From contig SOEU01000023.1 of NCBI GenBank assembly GCA_021646415.1, positions 1 through 53,441 on the forward strand: DNA of 53,441 nucleotides, written 5' to 3'. Source of the DNA: Candidatus Brocadia sp. (lineage in GTDB: Bacteria; Planctomycetota; Brocadiia; Brocadiales; Brocadiaceae). Positions 8,178 through 16,134 of this stretch are shown here, one piece after another (position 1 is the first letter of the stretch; the number at the start of each line of letters is the position of its first letter). A model generated the notes under the pieces. It saw only the letters and a program-made list of their open reading frames with translations, was not told the DNA's origin and ran no database searches. Position numbers and translations under genes: made by a program.

Positions 8178-10292
8178 ATGGCATATTGTAAAGTAGAAAG
8201 ATTGATCGGCAAAAGAATACTCAGTATTGAAACGGGTAAAGTTGCAAAACAGGCCGATGGTGCAGCGTTAGTTCGGTATGGAGATACAATGGTGCTGGCT
8301 ACGGCAGTATCTGCTCCAGAAGAAAATGAAGAAGCTGATTTTTTCCCTCTTACGGTCGATTATAGAGAAAAGACGTATGCAGCCGGTAAATTCCCCGGTG
8401 GTTTCTTTAAGAGAGAAGGTAGACCCACCTTAAAGGAAATATTAACCATGCGGTTAATAGATCGTCCTATCAGACCCCTCTTCCCAGAAACATATCTTCG
8501 CGAAGTTCAGGTCATGTCAATGGTTCTTTCGGCAGATAAAGAAAATGATCCCGATATTTTTGCCATGATAGGCGCGTCTGCGGCTTTATCTGTGTCAAGC
8601 ATTCCTTTCTGTGGGCCTACTGGTTCTGTAAGGGTTGGCCAAATCGATGGAGAATTTGTTATCAACCCCACCCATTCTGAACTTGCTATGAGTACTATAG
8701 ACCTTGTTGTTTCAGGAACAGAAGAAGCCGTTACGATGGTTGAGTCATCCAGCAAGGATGTCCCGGAGGATCGGATGGTGGATGCCATCATGTTTGGGCA
8801 CGCCTTTATCAAAGAAATCGTACAACTTCAAAAGGAACTTTTGGCCAAATGCGGAAAAGAAAAACAGCCAATTCCCCCTGTAAAATTAGATAGGGTTCTT
8901 CTGGAAGAAATTAAAGAGAAATACTACTCACAGATATTAGAAAAGAATCAAACGCCAGGAAAAGAAGCAAGAAAACAGGCCTTAAACGAAATACTCAATC
9001 AGATTATCAATGAATTTTGTACGGAGAAAGAAGGAGCTCCTGCGAAAAAAACGATCAAGACGATCTTTGAAAGGATTGAAACAATTGCAGTTCGTGATCA
9101 AATAGTACAAGAGGGCAGGAGGCCAGATGGACGGGGGTTAAAAGATATCAGAGCTATTTCCTGCGAAGTAGGAATGCTGCCAAGAACCCATGGTTCAGCT
9201 TTATTTACCAGAGGTGAAACGCAGGCTATTGTGGTAACAACTCTGGGTACTACTATGGATGAACAAAAAGTAGACACCCTTGAGGAAGAATATTCAAAGA
9301 AATTTATGCTGGACTATAATTTTCCGCCTTTTTGCGTTGGTGAGGTGAAACCATTACGTGGACCAGGCAGAAGGGAGATCGGACATGGGGCTTTGGCAGA
9401 ACGAGCATTGGAGGCAGTAGTCCCCCCCCCAGATAAGTTTCCCTATACCATTCGGGTGGTCTCTGATATTACGGAATCTAACGGGTCATCCTCTATGGCC
9501 ACAGTTTGCGGTGGAACCCTTTCTATGATGGATGCAGGTATTCCTATCACTGCGCCAGTTGCTGGAATTGCTATGGGTTTAGTGAAAGAAGGGGAAAATG
9601 TGTGCATCCTATCGGATATCTTAGGGACAGAAGACCACCTGGGGGATATGGATTTTAAAGTTGCTGGGACATCAAAGGGTGTTACCGCACTGCAAATGGA
9701 CATCAAAATTGCCGGGATTACAGAAAAAATTATGCGAGATGCTCTGGCGCAAGCCAAAGAAGGAAGGCTTCATATACTCCAGGAACTAGCAAAAGTTATT
9801 GAAAAACCAAAGACGGAAATTTCTGTATACGCGCCGAAATTAGTTCATATAAAGATTAATCCTGAAAAGATTGGCATGGTCATTGGTCCCGGTGGTAAAA
9901 ATATTAAAAAAATACAGGAAGAGACTGGTGCAAAGATAGAGATCCAGGACGATGGTACTGTTATTATTTCTTCTATACTTGCCGAATCATCGCAGAAGGC
10001 TAAAGAATGGATTGAGCGTATGACTGAAGAAGTCTTGGTAGGTAAAATCTACAAGGGAAAAGTTCTTTCTCTAAAAGAGTATGGCGCTTTTGTGGAAATT
10101 ATTCCCGGGCACGATGGCTTGGTACATATTTCTGAATTATCTGATGGCTATGTTGAAAAGGTGGAAGATGTCGTACAGGTAGGCCAGGAGATTATGATAA
10201 AAGTAATTGGAATAGATGATCAAAAAAGGGTTAAATTGAGCAGAAAAGCCGCCCTTAAAGAAAAAGGACAACCCCAACCTTCAAGTGTGTAA
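8178..10292 (+). CDS. pnp: Polyribonucleotide nucleotidyltransferase (PNPase)
   Basis: A 704-residue enzyme that degrades RNA 3' to 5' using phosphate, releasing nucleoside diphosphates. Domain order is standard: first RNase PH domain (from ~10, with GGFFKREGRPTLKEIL), an all-helical linker (~240-320) and the second RNase PH domain (GRRPDGRGLKDIRAIS onward, with MDFKVAGTSKGVTALQMDIK). A KH domain (GPGGKNIKKIQEETGAKIEI, near 575-595) and an S1 domain (GKIYKGKVLSLKEYGAFVEI, near 625-690) follow. The length is usual for the family. The ATG at 8178 follows GAGGTGTTAA. It is probably cotranscribed with rpsO across a 117-base spacer that also holds an unused AGGAGG at 8072-8077. Confidence 0.97.
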   Translation: MAYCKVERLIGKRILSIETGKVAKQADGAALVRYGDTMVLATAVSAPEENEEADFFPLTVDYREKTYAAGKFPGGFFKREGRPTLKEILTMRLIDRPIRPLFPETYLREVQVMSMVLSADKENDPDIFAMIGASAALSVSSIPFCGPTGSVRVGQIDGEFVINPTHSELAMSTIDLVVSGTEEAVTMVESSSKDVPEDRMVDAIMFGHAFIKEIVQLQKELLAKCGKEKQPIPPVKLDRVLLEEIKEKYYSQILEKNQTPGKEARKQALNEILNQIINEFCTEKEGAPAKKTIKTIFERIETIAVRDQIVQEGRRPDGRGLKDIRAISCEVGMLPRTHGSALFTRGETQAIVVTTLGTTMDEQKVDTLEEEYSKKFMLDYNFPPFCVGEVKPLRGPGRREIGHGALAERALEAVVPPPDKFPYTIRVVSDITESNGSSSMATVCGGTLSMMDAGIPITAPVAGIAMGLVKEGENVCILSDILGTEDHLGDMDFKVAGTSKGVTALQMDIKIAGITEKIMRDALAQAKEGRLHILQELAKVIEKPKTEISVYAPKLVHIKINPEKIGMVIGPGGKNIKKIQEETGAKIEIQDDGTVIISSILAESSQKAKEWIERMTEEVLVGKIYKGKVLSLKEYGAFVEIIPGHDGLVHISELSDGYVEKVEDVVQVGQEIMIKVIGIDDQKRVKLSRKAALKEKGQPQPSSV

Positions 10293-10520
10293 AGGGCTGA
10301 AACTTTACAGAACTACCAAAAGCCTTTTTAGTTAAGTGGAATGTTATTTGAAAATATTTACGAAAAGGAGGAGTTGAAGGGAAAAATTATAAAACTTTTG
10401 TCACTTATCTTTCGGTTCTTTTAGGGAGGATAAAGAAGGCATAAAGGATAAAAAACAAGTTTGAATGTTCATGTTTTAACTGTTTTAAGTTGTATTTATT
10501 CACATAGGAGAGCAATATAT

Positions 10521-10727
10521 ATGGCAATAGGTAAAGTTAAATGGTTTGACGCGAAAAAAGGGTTTGGTTTTATTGAACAAGAAGGTGGAGGGGATGTTTT
10601 TGTTCACTATTCAAATATCACAAGTGAAGGATTTAAAACACTGGAAGATGGAGAAAAGGTGGAGTTTGATATCGTTGAAGGGGCAAAAGGCTTGCAAGCT
10701 CAGAAAGTAACCCGCGTTAATTCCTAA
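10521..10727 (+). CDS. Cold-shock domain protein (CspA family)
   Basis: A 68-residue single-domain OB-fold protein with both nucleic-acid-binding motifs: [12 protein letters not shown] (RNP1-like, KGFGFI) and DVFVHYS (RNP2-like). Such proteins bind single-stranded RNA and act as RNA chaperones. I chose the ATG at 10521 because AGGAG lies 11 bases upstream and the family begins MxxGKVKWF. The frame is open further upstream from 10461, but that extension has no family match. The 228-base leader after pnp includes a small hairpin (TGTAAAG/CTTTACA, 10288-10309) overlapping the pnp stop. A strong terminator follows the gene. Confidence 0.95.
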   Translation: MAIGKVKWFDAKKGFGFIEQEGGGDVFVHYSNITSEGFKTLEDGEKVEFDIVEGAKGLQAQKVTRVNS

Positions 10728-10749
10728 AACATATATAAAAACATCATTG

Positions 10750-10795
10750 AGCCAGGAAGAAAGTGAACTAAACCGTCTTCCTGGCTTATTTTTTT
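10750..10795 (+). terminator. Rho-independent terminator after the cold-shock gene
   Basis: AGCCAGGAAGA (10750-10760) pairs perfectly with TCTTCCTGGCT (10776-10786) around a 15-base loop and is followed by TATTTTTTT. It ends the cold-shock transcript just before the histidine kinase gene and overlaps the earliest possible start (TTG 10794) of that gene, which argues for a later start. Confidence 0.9.
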
Positions 10796-10808
10796 GGTTA
10801 CGAGGATT

Positions 10809-11612
10809 GTGAATCAGTATTTGGTTGGTGCGATAACAGCTGTTATCGTTCTTATTCCAATGGCTTTTTTCTCTCTACGAAGGGCTATAGATAAGACAAG
10901 AGAATTAGAGAAAAGAGCGATGCTCTCCGAAAGGTTAGCTTTTGTGGGGACACTGGCAGGAGGACTTGCCCATGAAATTAAAAATCCGTTAAGTACACTC
11001 AATATCAATCTCCAACTCCTGATGGAAGATGTTCAAAGTATGAAAGGAAAAAACAGCAAAAAGGTGCACGTAAAGATAGAGGCCTTGCAGAAAGAAGTAC
11101 AACGGCTGGAGGAGATATTAAATGATTTTCTCAGATTTGCCAGGGGGCAAAAGCTGGAACTGGAAGATCGCGATGTCAACGAGGTTATAGACGAGGTGGT
11201 TGATTTTGTTACCCCAGAAATAAAACAGAAGAATATTGTAATACTAAAAAGTTACGATGCCCATCTCCCTTCCTGTCGTATAGACAGCAACCTCATAAAA
11301 CAGGCGATTTTGAACGTCATCATCAATGCAGAGCAGGCTATAGAAAATGGCGGGGAACTCATGATTCGCACATCCAGAAATAAAAAATATATACAAATAG
11401 ATATAACAGACACGGGGGTTGGTATTCCAAAAGATATTATCGATAAGATATTTCAGGTCTATTTTTCTACCAAAAAGACGGGTACCGGTCTTGGACTTCC
11501 GACAACAAAACGTATTGTCGAAGAACATAAAGGGATTATTTCCGTTCAGAGCGAAGAGGGTAAAGGAACCAATTTCTCTATAAAGTTGCCTATAAATTTA
11601 AATATTTATTAA
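10809..11612 (+). CDS. Membrane-anchored sensor histidine kinase (NtrB/ZraS-like)
   Basis: A kinase of about 267 residues. One N-terminal transmembrane helix (YLVGAITAVIVLIPMAFFSL) is followed by a short linker and the dimerisation/phospho-acceptor helix (FVGTLAGGLAHEIKNPLSTL, His in HEIKNP). The ATP-binding domain has the N box (NVIINAEQAIEN), G1 (DTGVGIP), F box (FQVYFSTK) and G2 (TGTGLGLP). There is no periplasmic sensor domain, so the input is probably the membrane or a partner. The frame is open from TTG 10794, but that lies in the terminator T-run. I prefer GTG 10809 with GAGG just upstream; ATG 10860 is another option. The gene is followed three bases later by an NtrC-type regulator, its likely partner. 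Confidence 0.88.
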   Translation: MNQYLVGAITAVIVLIPMAFFSLRRAIDKTRELEKRAMLSERLAFVGTLAGGLAHEIKNPLSTLNINLQLLMEDVQSMKGKNSKKVHVKIEALQKEVQRLEEILNDFLRFARGQKLELEDRDVNEVIDEVVDFVTPEIKQKNIVILKSYDAHLPSCRIDSNLIKQAILNVIINAEQAIENGGELMIRTSRNKKYIQIDITDTGVGIPKDIIDKIFQVYFSTKKTGTGLGLPTTKRIVEEHKGIISVQSEEGKGTNFSIKLPINLNIY

Positions 11613-11615
11613 GAG

Positions 11616-12974
11616 ATGACAAACCATACCGTTATTCTGGTTATTGACGATAAGGAAGAACATGCAATCGCAACAGCAGAGACATTGCAGAAGGTGGGAT
11701 ATAAATGTCTCGTTGCTACCAGTGGAAAAGAGGGATTAAAGACCATAGAAACAGGCGCGGTGGATATTGTTGTAACTGATTTAATTATGCATGACATCGA
11801 TGGACTGCAAATACTCAAAACAACAAAGGAAAGATTGCCTGAAGCCGAGGTCATTTTAATCACAGGGTATGGTACGGTTGAAACGGCGGTAGATGCCATG
11901 CAGAAGGGAGCTGCCACGTACCTTTTGAAACCTATTAATATTAACCATTTGCGTGCAGAAGTGGGTAAACTCGTTGAGAAACAAGGGCTTGTAAGAAGCA
12001 ACAGGGAACTTCATAAACAACTTGACGAGAGGTTCGGACTCTCTGGCATTATTGGCAATAGCCCAAAGATGCAAAAGGTATTAAACATCGTCAAACAAAT
12101 CTCCGGTACCACTGCTACTGTCCTGATAACCGGCGAAAGCGGTACCGGTAAAGAACTTATTGCGAAGACCATTCACAACAACAGTCCCCGGAAGAATCAT
12201 CCAATGGTTGTTTTAAATTCTGCCGCCATTCCGGAAAATCTTCTTGAAAGTGAACTCTTCGGACACGAAAAAGGCGCTTTTACAGGAGCCCTGTACCAAC
12301 GGAAAGGAAAATTCGAATGTGCTCATCACAGCACGTTATTTTTAGATGAAATTGGCGATATGCCACTCTCTACACAGGTTAAATTGTTACGTGTAATCGA
12401 AGACGGTGTGATTACCCGGATTGGTAGCAACGAATCGATCGAGGTTGATGTCCGTTTGATTGCTGCTACGAATCAAGACCTGGAAAAACTTATAAAAGAA
12501 GGAAAATTCAGGGAAGACCTGTACTTCAGACTGAATGTCGTTTCCATCAAATTACCACCCCTTCGGGAAAGGCTTGAGGATACTGCCTTGCTCATTGATG
12601 CATTTCTCCGGGATTATTCACAGATGCACAATAAAAAAATCTTGTACCTCTCACCCGAGGCAAGAAAAATTTTGTATAAATATTCCTGGCCAGGAAATGT
12701 ACGGGAACTAAAAAATTGTATCGAAAGTATGGTAGTTGTAAGCACGAAAGATATTTTGGGCGTTGAAGACATACCTGACCACATACTTCAGCGAAGTAAT
12801 GAAGTATCTCATTCCCCAACTTTAGTGGCGGGAATGACTGTGGAAGAGGCCGAAAGGGAGCTTATCAAAAACACCTTGACGACAGTCGGAGGGAATAGAG
12901 AGGAAGCGGCAAAGTTGCTTGGTATTGGTGAACGTACCCTTTACCGGAAGCTGGACCGATACGGACTCAAATAA
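11616..12974 (+). CDS. Sigma-54-dependent response regulator (NtrC family)
   Basis: A 452-residue transcription activator. The receiver domain (1-120) keeps the phosphorylated Asp (VVTDLIMHDIDG), acidic pocket (VIDDKEE) and Lys (LLKP). The AAA+ domain (~140-380) shows Walker A GESGTGKE, the sigma-54 contact loop GAFTGA, Walker B TLFLDEIGDMP and the RLNVV sensor region. The C-terminal Fis-type helix-turn-helix is NREEAAKLLGIGERTLYRKL. It is activated by phosphorylation and drives transcription from -24/-12 promoters. It sits right after the histidine kinase, so the pair forms a two-component system. Its targets are not evident, and no convincing sigma-54 promoter was spotted nearby. Confidence 0.95.
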   Translation: MTNHTVILVIDDKEEHAIATAETLQKVGYKCLVATSGKEGLKTIETGAVDIVVTDLIMHDIDGLQILKTTKERLPEAEVILITGYGTVETAVDAMQKGAATYLLKPININHLRAEVGKLVEKQGLVRSNRELHKQLDERFGLSGIIGNSPKMQKVLNIVKQISGTTATVLITGESGTGKELIAKTIHNNSPRKNHPMVVLNSAAIPENLLESELFGHEKGAFTGALYQRKGKFECAHHSTLFLDEIGDMPLSTQVKLLRVIEDGVITRIGSNESIEVDVRLIAATNQDLEKLIKEGKFREDLYFRLNVVSIKLPPLRERLEDTALLIDAFLRDYSQMHNKKILYLSPEARKILYKYSWPGNVRELKNCIESMVVVSTKDILGVEDIPDHILQRSNEVSHSPTLVAGMTVEEAERELIKNTLTTVGGNREEAAKLLGIGERTLYRKLDRYGLK

Positions 12975-13037
12975 AAATATGCGTTGCTCGTGGTGTGACA
13001 ATTTAGCAGAAAGAGATTTATAAAATATTAAATAATT

Positions 13038-13415
13038 ATGTTAGAAATCAAACTCTGTGCTAATTGCAAAAGAAGTCTATCGAAGAATGATATAGACTCT
13101 GGACGCGCGATATATCAGGAAGACGGAAAGCTTTTTTGCAGAGAATGTTTAACCCTGAAAACCAGAAAAGAAAAGGGATACGAAGAAAAAGATTTTGTCC
13201 TGGAGGCTTTGTTAAACGAAGTAAAAAACATAAACCGTACTTTAACCTATGAACCTGCTTCATGGTTAACTATTTTGGCTGCTGTTATTCAATGTTTTGT
13301 TTTCGGCTCGCTCATTTTTGCTTACCTCAATCGCAATAGTGATGTCCATGCGTACCTATTACTTGCTTTAGTCTTTCAGGTAATGGCGTTAACCTTCTTT
13401 GTTATAAAAAAATAA
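13038..13415 (+). CDS. Small membrane protein with N-terminal zinc ribbon
   Basis: A 125-residue hypothetical protein. The first 40 residues carry two Cys pairs (CANCKRSL and CRECL), the spacing of a LIM/zinc-ribbon type metal site. A charged linker (KNINRTLTYEP) follows, then two predicted membrane helices (LTILAAVIQCFVFGSLIFAY and AYLLLALVFQVMALTFFVI). It is separated from the regulator gene by 63 bases on the same strand and may be cotranscribed. The function is unknown. The layout suggests a metal-binding domain held at the inner face of the membrane, perhaps a small sensor or assembly factor. Confidence 0.75.
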   Translation: MLEIKLCANCKRSLSKNDIDSGRAIYQEDGKLFCRECLTLKTRKEKGYEEKDFVLEALLNEVKNINRTLTYEPASWLTILAAVIQCFVFGSLIFAYLNRNSDVHAYLLLALVFQVMALTFFVIKK

Positions 13416-13438
13416 ACAGAAAAGCAAACAAAAATATC

Positions 13439-13466
13439 TTGACAATAATTTGCTTGTTTTTATAAT
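13439..13466 (+). promoter_or_regulatory. Sigma-70 promoter of the peroxiredoxin gene
   Basis: A consensus -35 box TTGACA (13439-13444) and a consensus -10 box TATAAT (13461-13466) are separated by 16 bases. They lie 54 bases upstream of the peroxiredoxin ATG. Both hexamers are perfect, which is the strongest promoter signal seen in the window and points to high constitutive expression. Confidence 0.8.
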
Positions 13467-13519
13467 GAGGATTAATATTTATTTAACAATCATTACATAT
13501 TAAAAGAAAGGAGTACGGC

Positions 13520-14041
13520 ATGAGTGTAAAAGTAGGGCAAAATGCACCTGATTTTACCTTGCAAGGTCTTGTAGATGAAAAATTTCAGGATGTAAACTTA
13601 GATGATTATAAGGGCAAGTGGGTAGTCCTTTTTTTCTATCCGCTGGATTTCACATTTATCTGCCCTACAGAAATCACCGAATTTTCCAAGCGAGACAGTG
13701 AGTTTAAAACATTGAATGCGCAAGTAATCGGGGTAAGTGTTGACAGTGTATTTTCTCACAAGGCATGGTTAAAGGAACTTGGAAAGATTAATTTTCCCTG
13801 GCTCAGTGACATGACAAAAGAAGTTTCGAGAAAGTATGGTGTGCTCATCGAAGAGAAGGGTATTGCCTTAAGAGGCACATTCATCATTGATCCGGAAGGA
13901 AAACTCAAGTATCAATTAGTCCATGATTTGGGTGTTGGCCGAAGTGTCGAAGAAATTCTCAGGGTATTAAAAGCATTACAGACAGGGGAGCTTTGTCCGG
14001 TTGAATGGAAGCCCGGCAAAAAGACCCTAGGCAAGGCATAA
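13520..14041 (+). CDS. Peroxiredoxin, typical 2-Cys (AhpC/TSA family)
   Basis: A 173-residue thiol peroxidase that reduces hydrogen peroxide, organic hydroperoxides and peroxynitrite. The peroxidatic Cys48 lies in FYPLDFTFICPTEI (PxxxTxxC motif). The resolving Cys159 lies in GELCPVEWKPG near the C-terminus, so a typical dimeric 2-Cys enzyme is expected. The ATG follows AAAGGAG with good spacing and the strong promoter at 13439-13466. It is monocistronic, with no reductase gene beside it, so thioredoxin is the likely electron donor. In an organism handling reactive nitrogen intermediates such an enzyme would be protective; that link is inference. Confidence 0.95.
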   Translation: MSVKVGQNAPDFTLQGLVDEKFQDVNLDDYKGKWVVLFFYPLDFTFICPTEITEFSKRDSEFKTLNAQVIGVSVDSVFSHKAWLKELGKINFPWLSDMTKEVSRKYGVLIEEKGIALRGTFIIDPEGKLKYQLVHDLGVGRSVEEILRVLKALQTGELCPVEWKPGKKTLGKA

Positions 14042-14088
14042 TGCTAATATTTAGGTTATAAATTTGCCCAAAAAAGTTTTACAAGGCA

Positions 14089-14510
14089 ATGCCACAAAAG
14101 GTACAATCAATTTTTGACTTTGTTAGCAAAGGAGAGAATCCTGTGCAACAAGCTTGCTCCATAATAAAAAATTCTGGCAATGCAGACGAGCATCCAGCAG
14201 ACGTCTCTAAGTTGGGTCATAAGCCGAAACTACTGGACTGTCTTCGTGAATCTCTTGGTTGATGTCCTCACTTATGTATGGCGCTGGGCTGCGCCTGATG
14301 GAATGTCCGCGCTTGCGGGTTCAGGACATTGACTTTTCCTGCAACGAGATTCTTGGCCACAAAGATGTCAGCACAACGATGATCTACACCCATGTCTTGA
14401 ACAAAGGCGGTCATGGTGTCCGAAGTCCCGTCGACAGGTTGAAGGTCGGTTTATGCAGTCTGTATAAACCGGAACAGGCGATTAGAGAAACATACACAAA
14501 AGCTTTATAA
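14089..14510 (+). pseudogene. Integron-type tyrosine integrase remnant with two internal deletions
   Basis: Two frames carry collinear pieces of an integron integrase (IntI-like). Frame 1, 14089-14262, ends [14 protein letters not shown] and stop, the usual start of the N-terminal arm. Frame 2, from 14259, reads [22 protein letters not shown], which holds the first catalytic Arg and the surrounding box. It then jumps within DFSCNEI to [30 protein letters not shown], which holds the catalytic Tyr. Roughly 75 residues of the core-binding domain and about 120 residues of the catalytic domain are missing, including the middle His-Arg-His elements and the integron-specific insert. The protein cannot be active. 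It sits just upstream of a cassette with an attC-like end. Confidence 0.8.
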
Positions 14511-14529
14511 AAAACAAGTTACAATGCGT

Positions 14530-14556
14530 TATAAGAAGGCACGACAACTTCTTATA
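14530..14556. repeat. Hairpin between integrase remnant and cassette
   Basis: TATAAGAAG (14530-14538) and CTTCTTATA (14548-14556) form a perfect 9-base inverted repeat with a 9-base loop, between the integrase remnant and the cassette boundary. It may be a terminator-like structure or part of a degenerate recombination region. Confidence 0.4.
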
Positions 14557-14632
14557 TATTGAAACAGTCTGTGTTTGCCGTTTTATATAGACTGTATAAT
14601 CAATGTTAGCAGCCGCACTGGTGAGGGCCACA

Positions 14633-14998
14633 ATGCCGGAAATTGGAAAGACCATCAGATTGGAAGTAGTTGCCGAAAACGTAGCGAACAGCGAGGACTT
14701 GAAAGTATTTCTTGATGGAAGTACACGATCCGAAACGAGACTTCATTCCGCAATAATAGGTATTGGCACCTACCAAGCAGGCTGGAGATGGTCACTGCAC
14801 GCCGGGATGCAAACTGCTCGCCCCTCAGAAAATCATGTTGGGTACGTTCTTTCCGGTCGTATGTTGATTCAGGACGCTAATGGAATCGAACGCGAAGTCG
14901 GCCCCGGAGAGGCATTCGAAGTGGGTCCTGGGCACGATGCATGGGTAATTGGCAACGAGCCTTGTGTCGCGCTCGATTTCACCCATTGTGGAAACTAA
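14633..14998 (+). CDS. Cupin-domain protein carried as an integron cassette gene
   Basis: A 121-residue single-domain cupin. Visible signatures are HAGMQTARPSENHVGYVLSGRM (cupin motif 1, with the His and Glu usual for metal binding) and VGPGEAFEVGPGHDAWVIGNEP (motif 2, with GPGHDAW). Small cupins of this type are often metal-binding isomerases, dioxygenase-like proteins or ligand sensors, and the substrate cannot be told. I chose ATG 14633 because GAGG lies six bases upstream. An ATG at 14603 overlaps the GTTAGC cassette junction itself. Base composition is richer in G and C than the neighbours, as expected for acquired DNA. The gene lies between a GTTAGC boundary (14605-14610) and an attC-like site. 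Confidence 0.8.
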   Translation: MPEIGKTIRLEVVAENVANSEDLKVFLDGSTRSETRLHSAIIGIGTYQAGWRWSLHAGMQTARPSENHVGYVLSGRMLIQDANGIEREVGPGEAFEVGPGHDAWVIGNEPCVALDFTHCGN

Positions 14999-15034
14999 AC
15001 ATCGTTGGTCGCTGGGTATGTCAGAACTCTCGAA

Positions 15035-15133
15035 GGCGCTAACAGTGCGACCAACACGGACGCTTGACCGCGTTGCGCCTTCGCTACCACTTCGACCCGC
15101 CGCCGTCAAGTGCCGGTTATCGCAACGTTATGC
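15035..15133 (+). other. attC-like integron recombination site
   Basis: A ~99-base imperfect inverted repeat. The left arm is GGCGCTAACAGTGCGA...GCTTGAC and the right arm GTCAAG...GCAACGTTATGCC. The outer halves pair as TAAC/GTTA with TGCGA/TCGCA next to them, and the inner halves pair as CTTGAC/GTCAAG, with mismatches or bulged bases in one arm as in folded attC sites. The right end ACGTTATGC fits the R' core (GTTRRRY) loosely, with recombination expected between G15127 and T15128. It lies 36 bases after the cupin stop, the normal place for an attC closing a cassette. Confidence 0.65.
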
Positions 15134-15156
15134 CGCTCTCTCGGAGTTAAACGTCC

Positions 15157-15270
15157 ATGAGTTACACACCTCGCTCACTTTTCAGTCTTCTTGAAGGTAT
15201 AGACGCTCATCGCCTGTTATTCCCATATATTCAACGTCCCTTTGTGTGGGAAAGGGAACAGGTAGGGTAG
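15157..15270 (+). pseudogene. Truncated DUF262 (GmrSD/ParB-like) protein fragment
   Basis: Twenty-three bases after the attC-like site, an ATG opens a 37-codon frame. It reads MSYTPRSLFSLLEG and then FPYIQRPFVWEREQV before a TAG. The QRPFVWEREQV stretch is the N-terminal nuclease signature of DUF262 proteins, which include GmrS/GmrD-type restriction factors. The rest of the gene (normally several hundred residues) is gone. The sequence passes instead into a palindrome (GGTAGGCGTCGCCTACC, about 15266-15282). It is best read as the start of a second integron cassette cut off by a later event. Confidence 0.65.
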
Positions 15271-15453
15271 GCGTCGCCTACCATGTATTTCGGATGTATG
15301 CAGGTGATTTGTGGGATGTGGGGTGAATGAAATGAATGGGAATGGTTTGACGTTGAACGGATTATAGCAATGGTGGGGCCATGCTTGTCTTACATCATGT
15401 TGTTACATAAAAATTGAAAAAGAGGAAATTCCTTGTAACTTATTCCAGTTTCT
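15271..15453. other. Intergenic stretch after the integron remnant
   Basis: Contains the palindrome GGTAGGCGTCGCCTACC and otherwise no recognisable gene. It marks the junction between the plus-strand integron remnant and the convergent minus-strand cytochrome region. Confidence 0.5.
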
Positions 15454-16134
15454 TTAATTTGACATTTGAAAAAAGACACAGACCTTTTGTGAGACACAGT
15501 CTTCCCGTCCCCTGTAAAAATGGTCACTATCTTCTATTAATTCCAGGATCTTGGGCGGTGATAGAACTTCAAAACCTCTTATTGTATCCTCCACTGTTGC
15601 TGCAAAGTCATTCCGGCTATAAATAAATAATTTATTCTTTTTGCATCCCTGTAAAAAATTCAGGGTGTATCGGCCAAAAGGCGTCGATATGGAGGCGAAT
15701 GCCCTCACGTTTTTACTTTCTACACCTACCCTCATGCCGGCGACAGCGCCGAATGAATATCCCGCTATAAAAATTCCATGCGTTACGCCAATTTGTGAAA
15801 CCAAAAAATTAAGTGCCGCATGGGTATCCGCAACGGCATCAGTATAGTCTCCGCCATTCAAGGATATATCCCAGTACTGGAACTTCTGGGCTATATCCTT
15901 TACATGACACTCACTATTTCCCACTCCCCGATAGTTAAAACGAAGGGACGCAAATCCCATGTTGGCCGATATCCGCGCAATGCTCGCAATAATATTGTTG
16001 TCCATGTCCCCACCCAGATTGGGATGCGGTGCACATAAGAGGATCGCAGGGGATGACTGCATATCTTCGTTATATGACAGGACTCCTTCTAACTTCAGTT
16101 TACCTGAAAAAAAATGTACGCATTCCTCAATCAT
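15454..16134 (-). CDS. Alpha/beta hydrolase
   Basis: A 226-residue soluble hydrolase. It shows LLCAPHPNLGGDMDN near the start (HPxxGG oxyanion region), LRFNYRGVGNSE and the nucleophile elbow GYSFG with Ser127. A late His sits in EDSDHFYRGRED, and an Asp in the FIYSRNDF region. This layout matches the small 'dienelactone hydrolase-like' proteins that have CPHPxxGGxMxN at the start. The substrate is unknown. There is no signal peptide. The start overlaps the end of the hexahaem cytochrome gene by eight bases, so the two are cotranscribed, but a functional link is not obvious. Confidence 0.85.
   Translation of the reverse strand: MIEECVHFFSGKLKLEGVLSYNEDMQSSPAILLCAPHPNLGGDMDNNIIASIARISANMGFASLRFNYRGVGNSECHVKDIAQKFQYWDISLNGGDYTDAVADTHAALNFLVSQIGVTHGIFIAGYSFGAVAGMRVGVESKNVRAFASISTPFGRYTLNFLQGCKKNKLFIYSRNDFAATVEDTIRGFEVLSPPKILELIEDSDHFYRGREDCVSQKVCVFFQMSN

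Noticed and set aside
10293-13040. Sigma-54 (-24/-12) promoters for the NtrC-type regulators
   Set aside because: No TGGCAC-N5-TTGC match with correct GG-N10-GC spacing was found by eye near either regulator.
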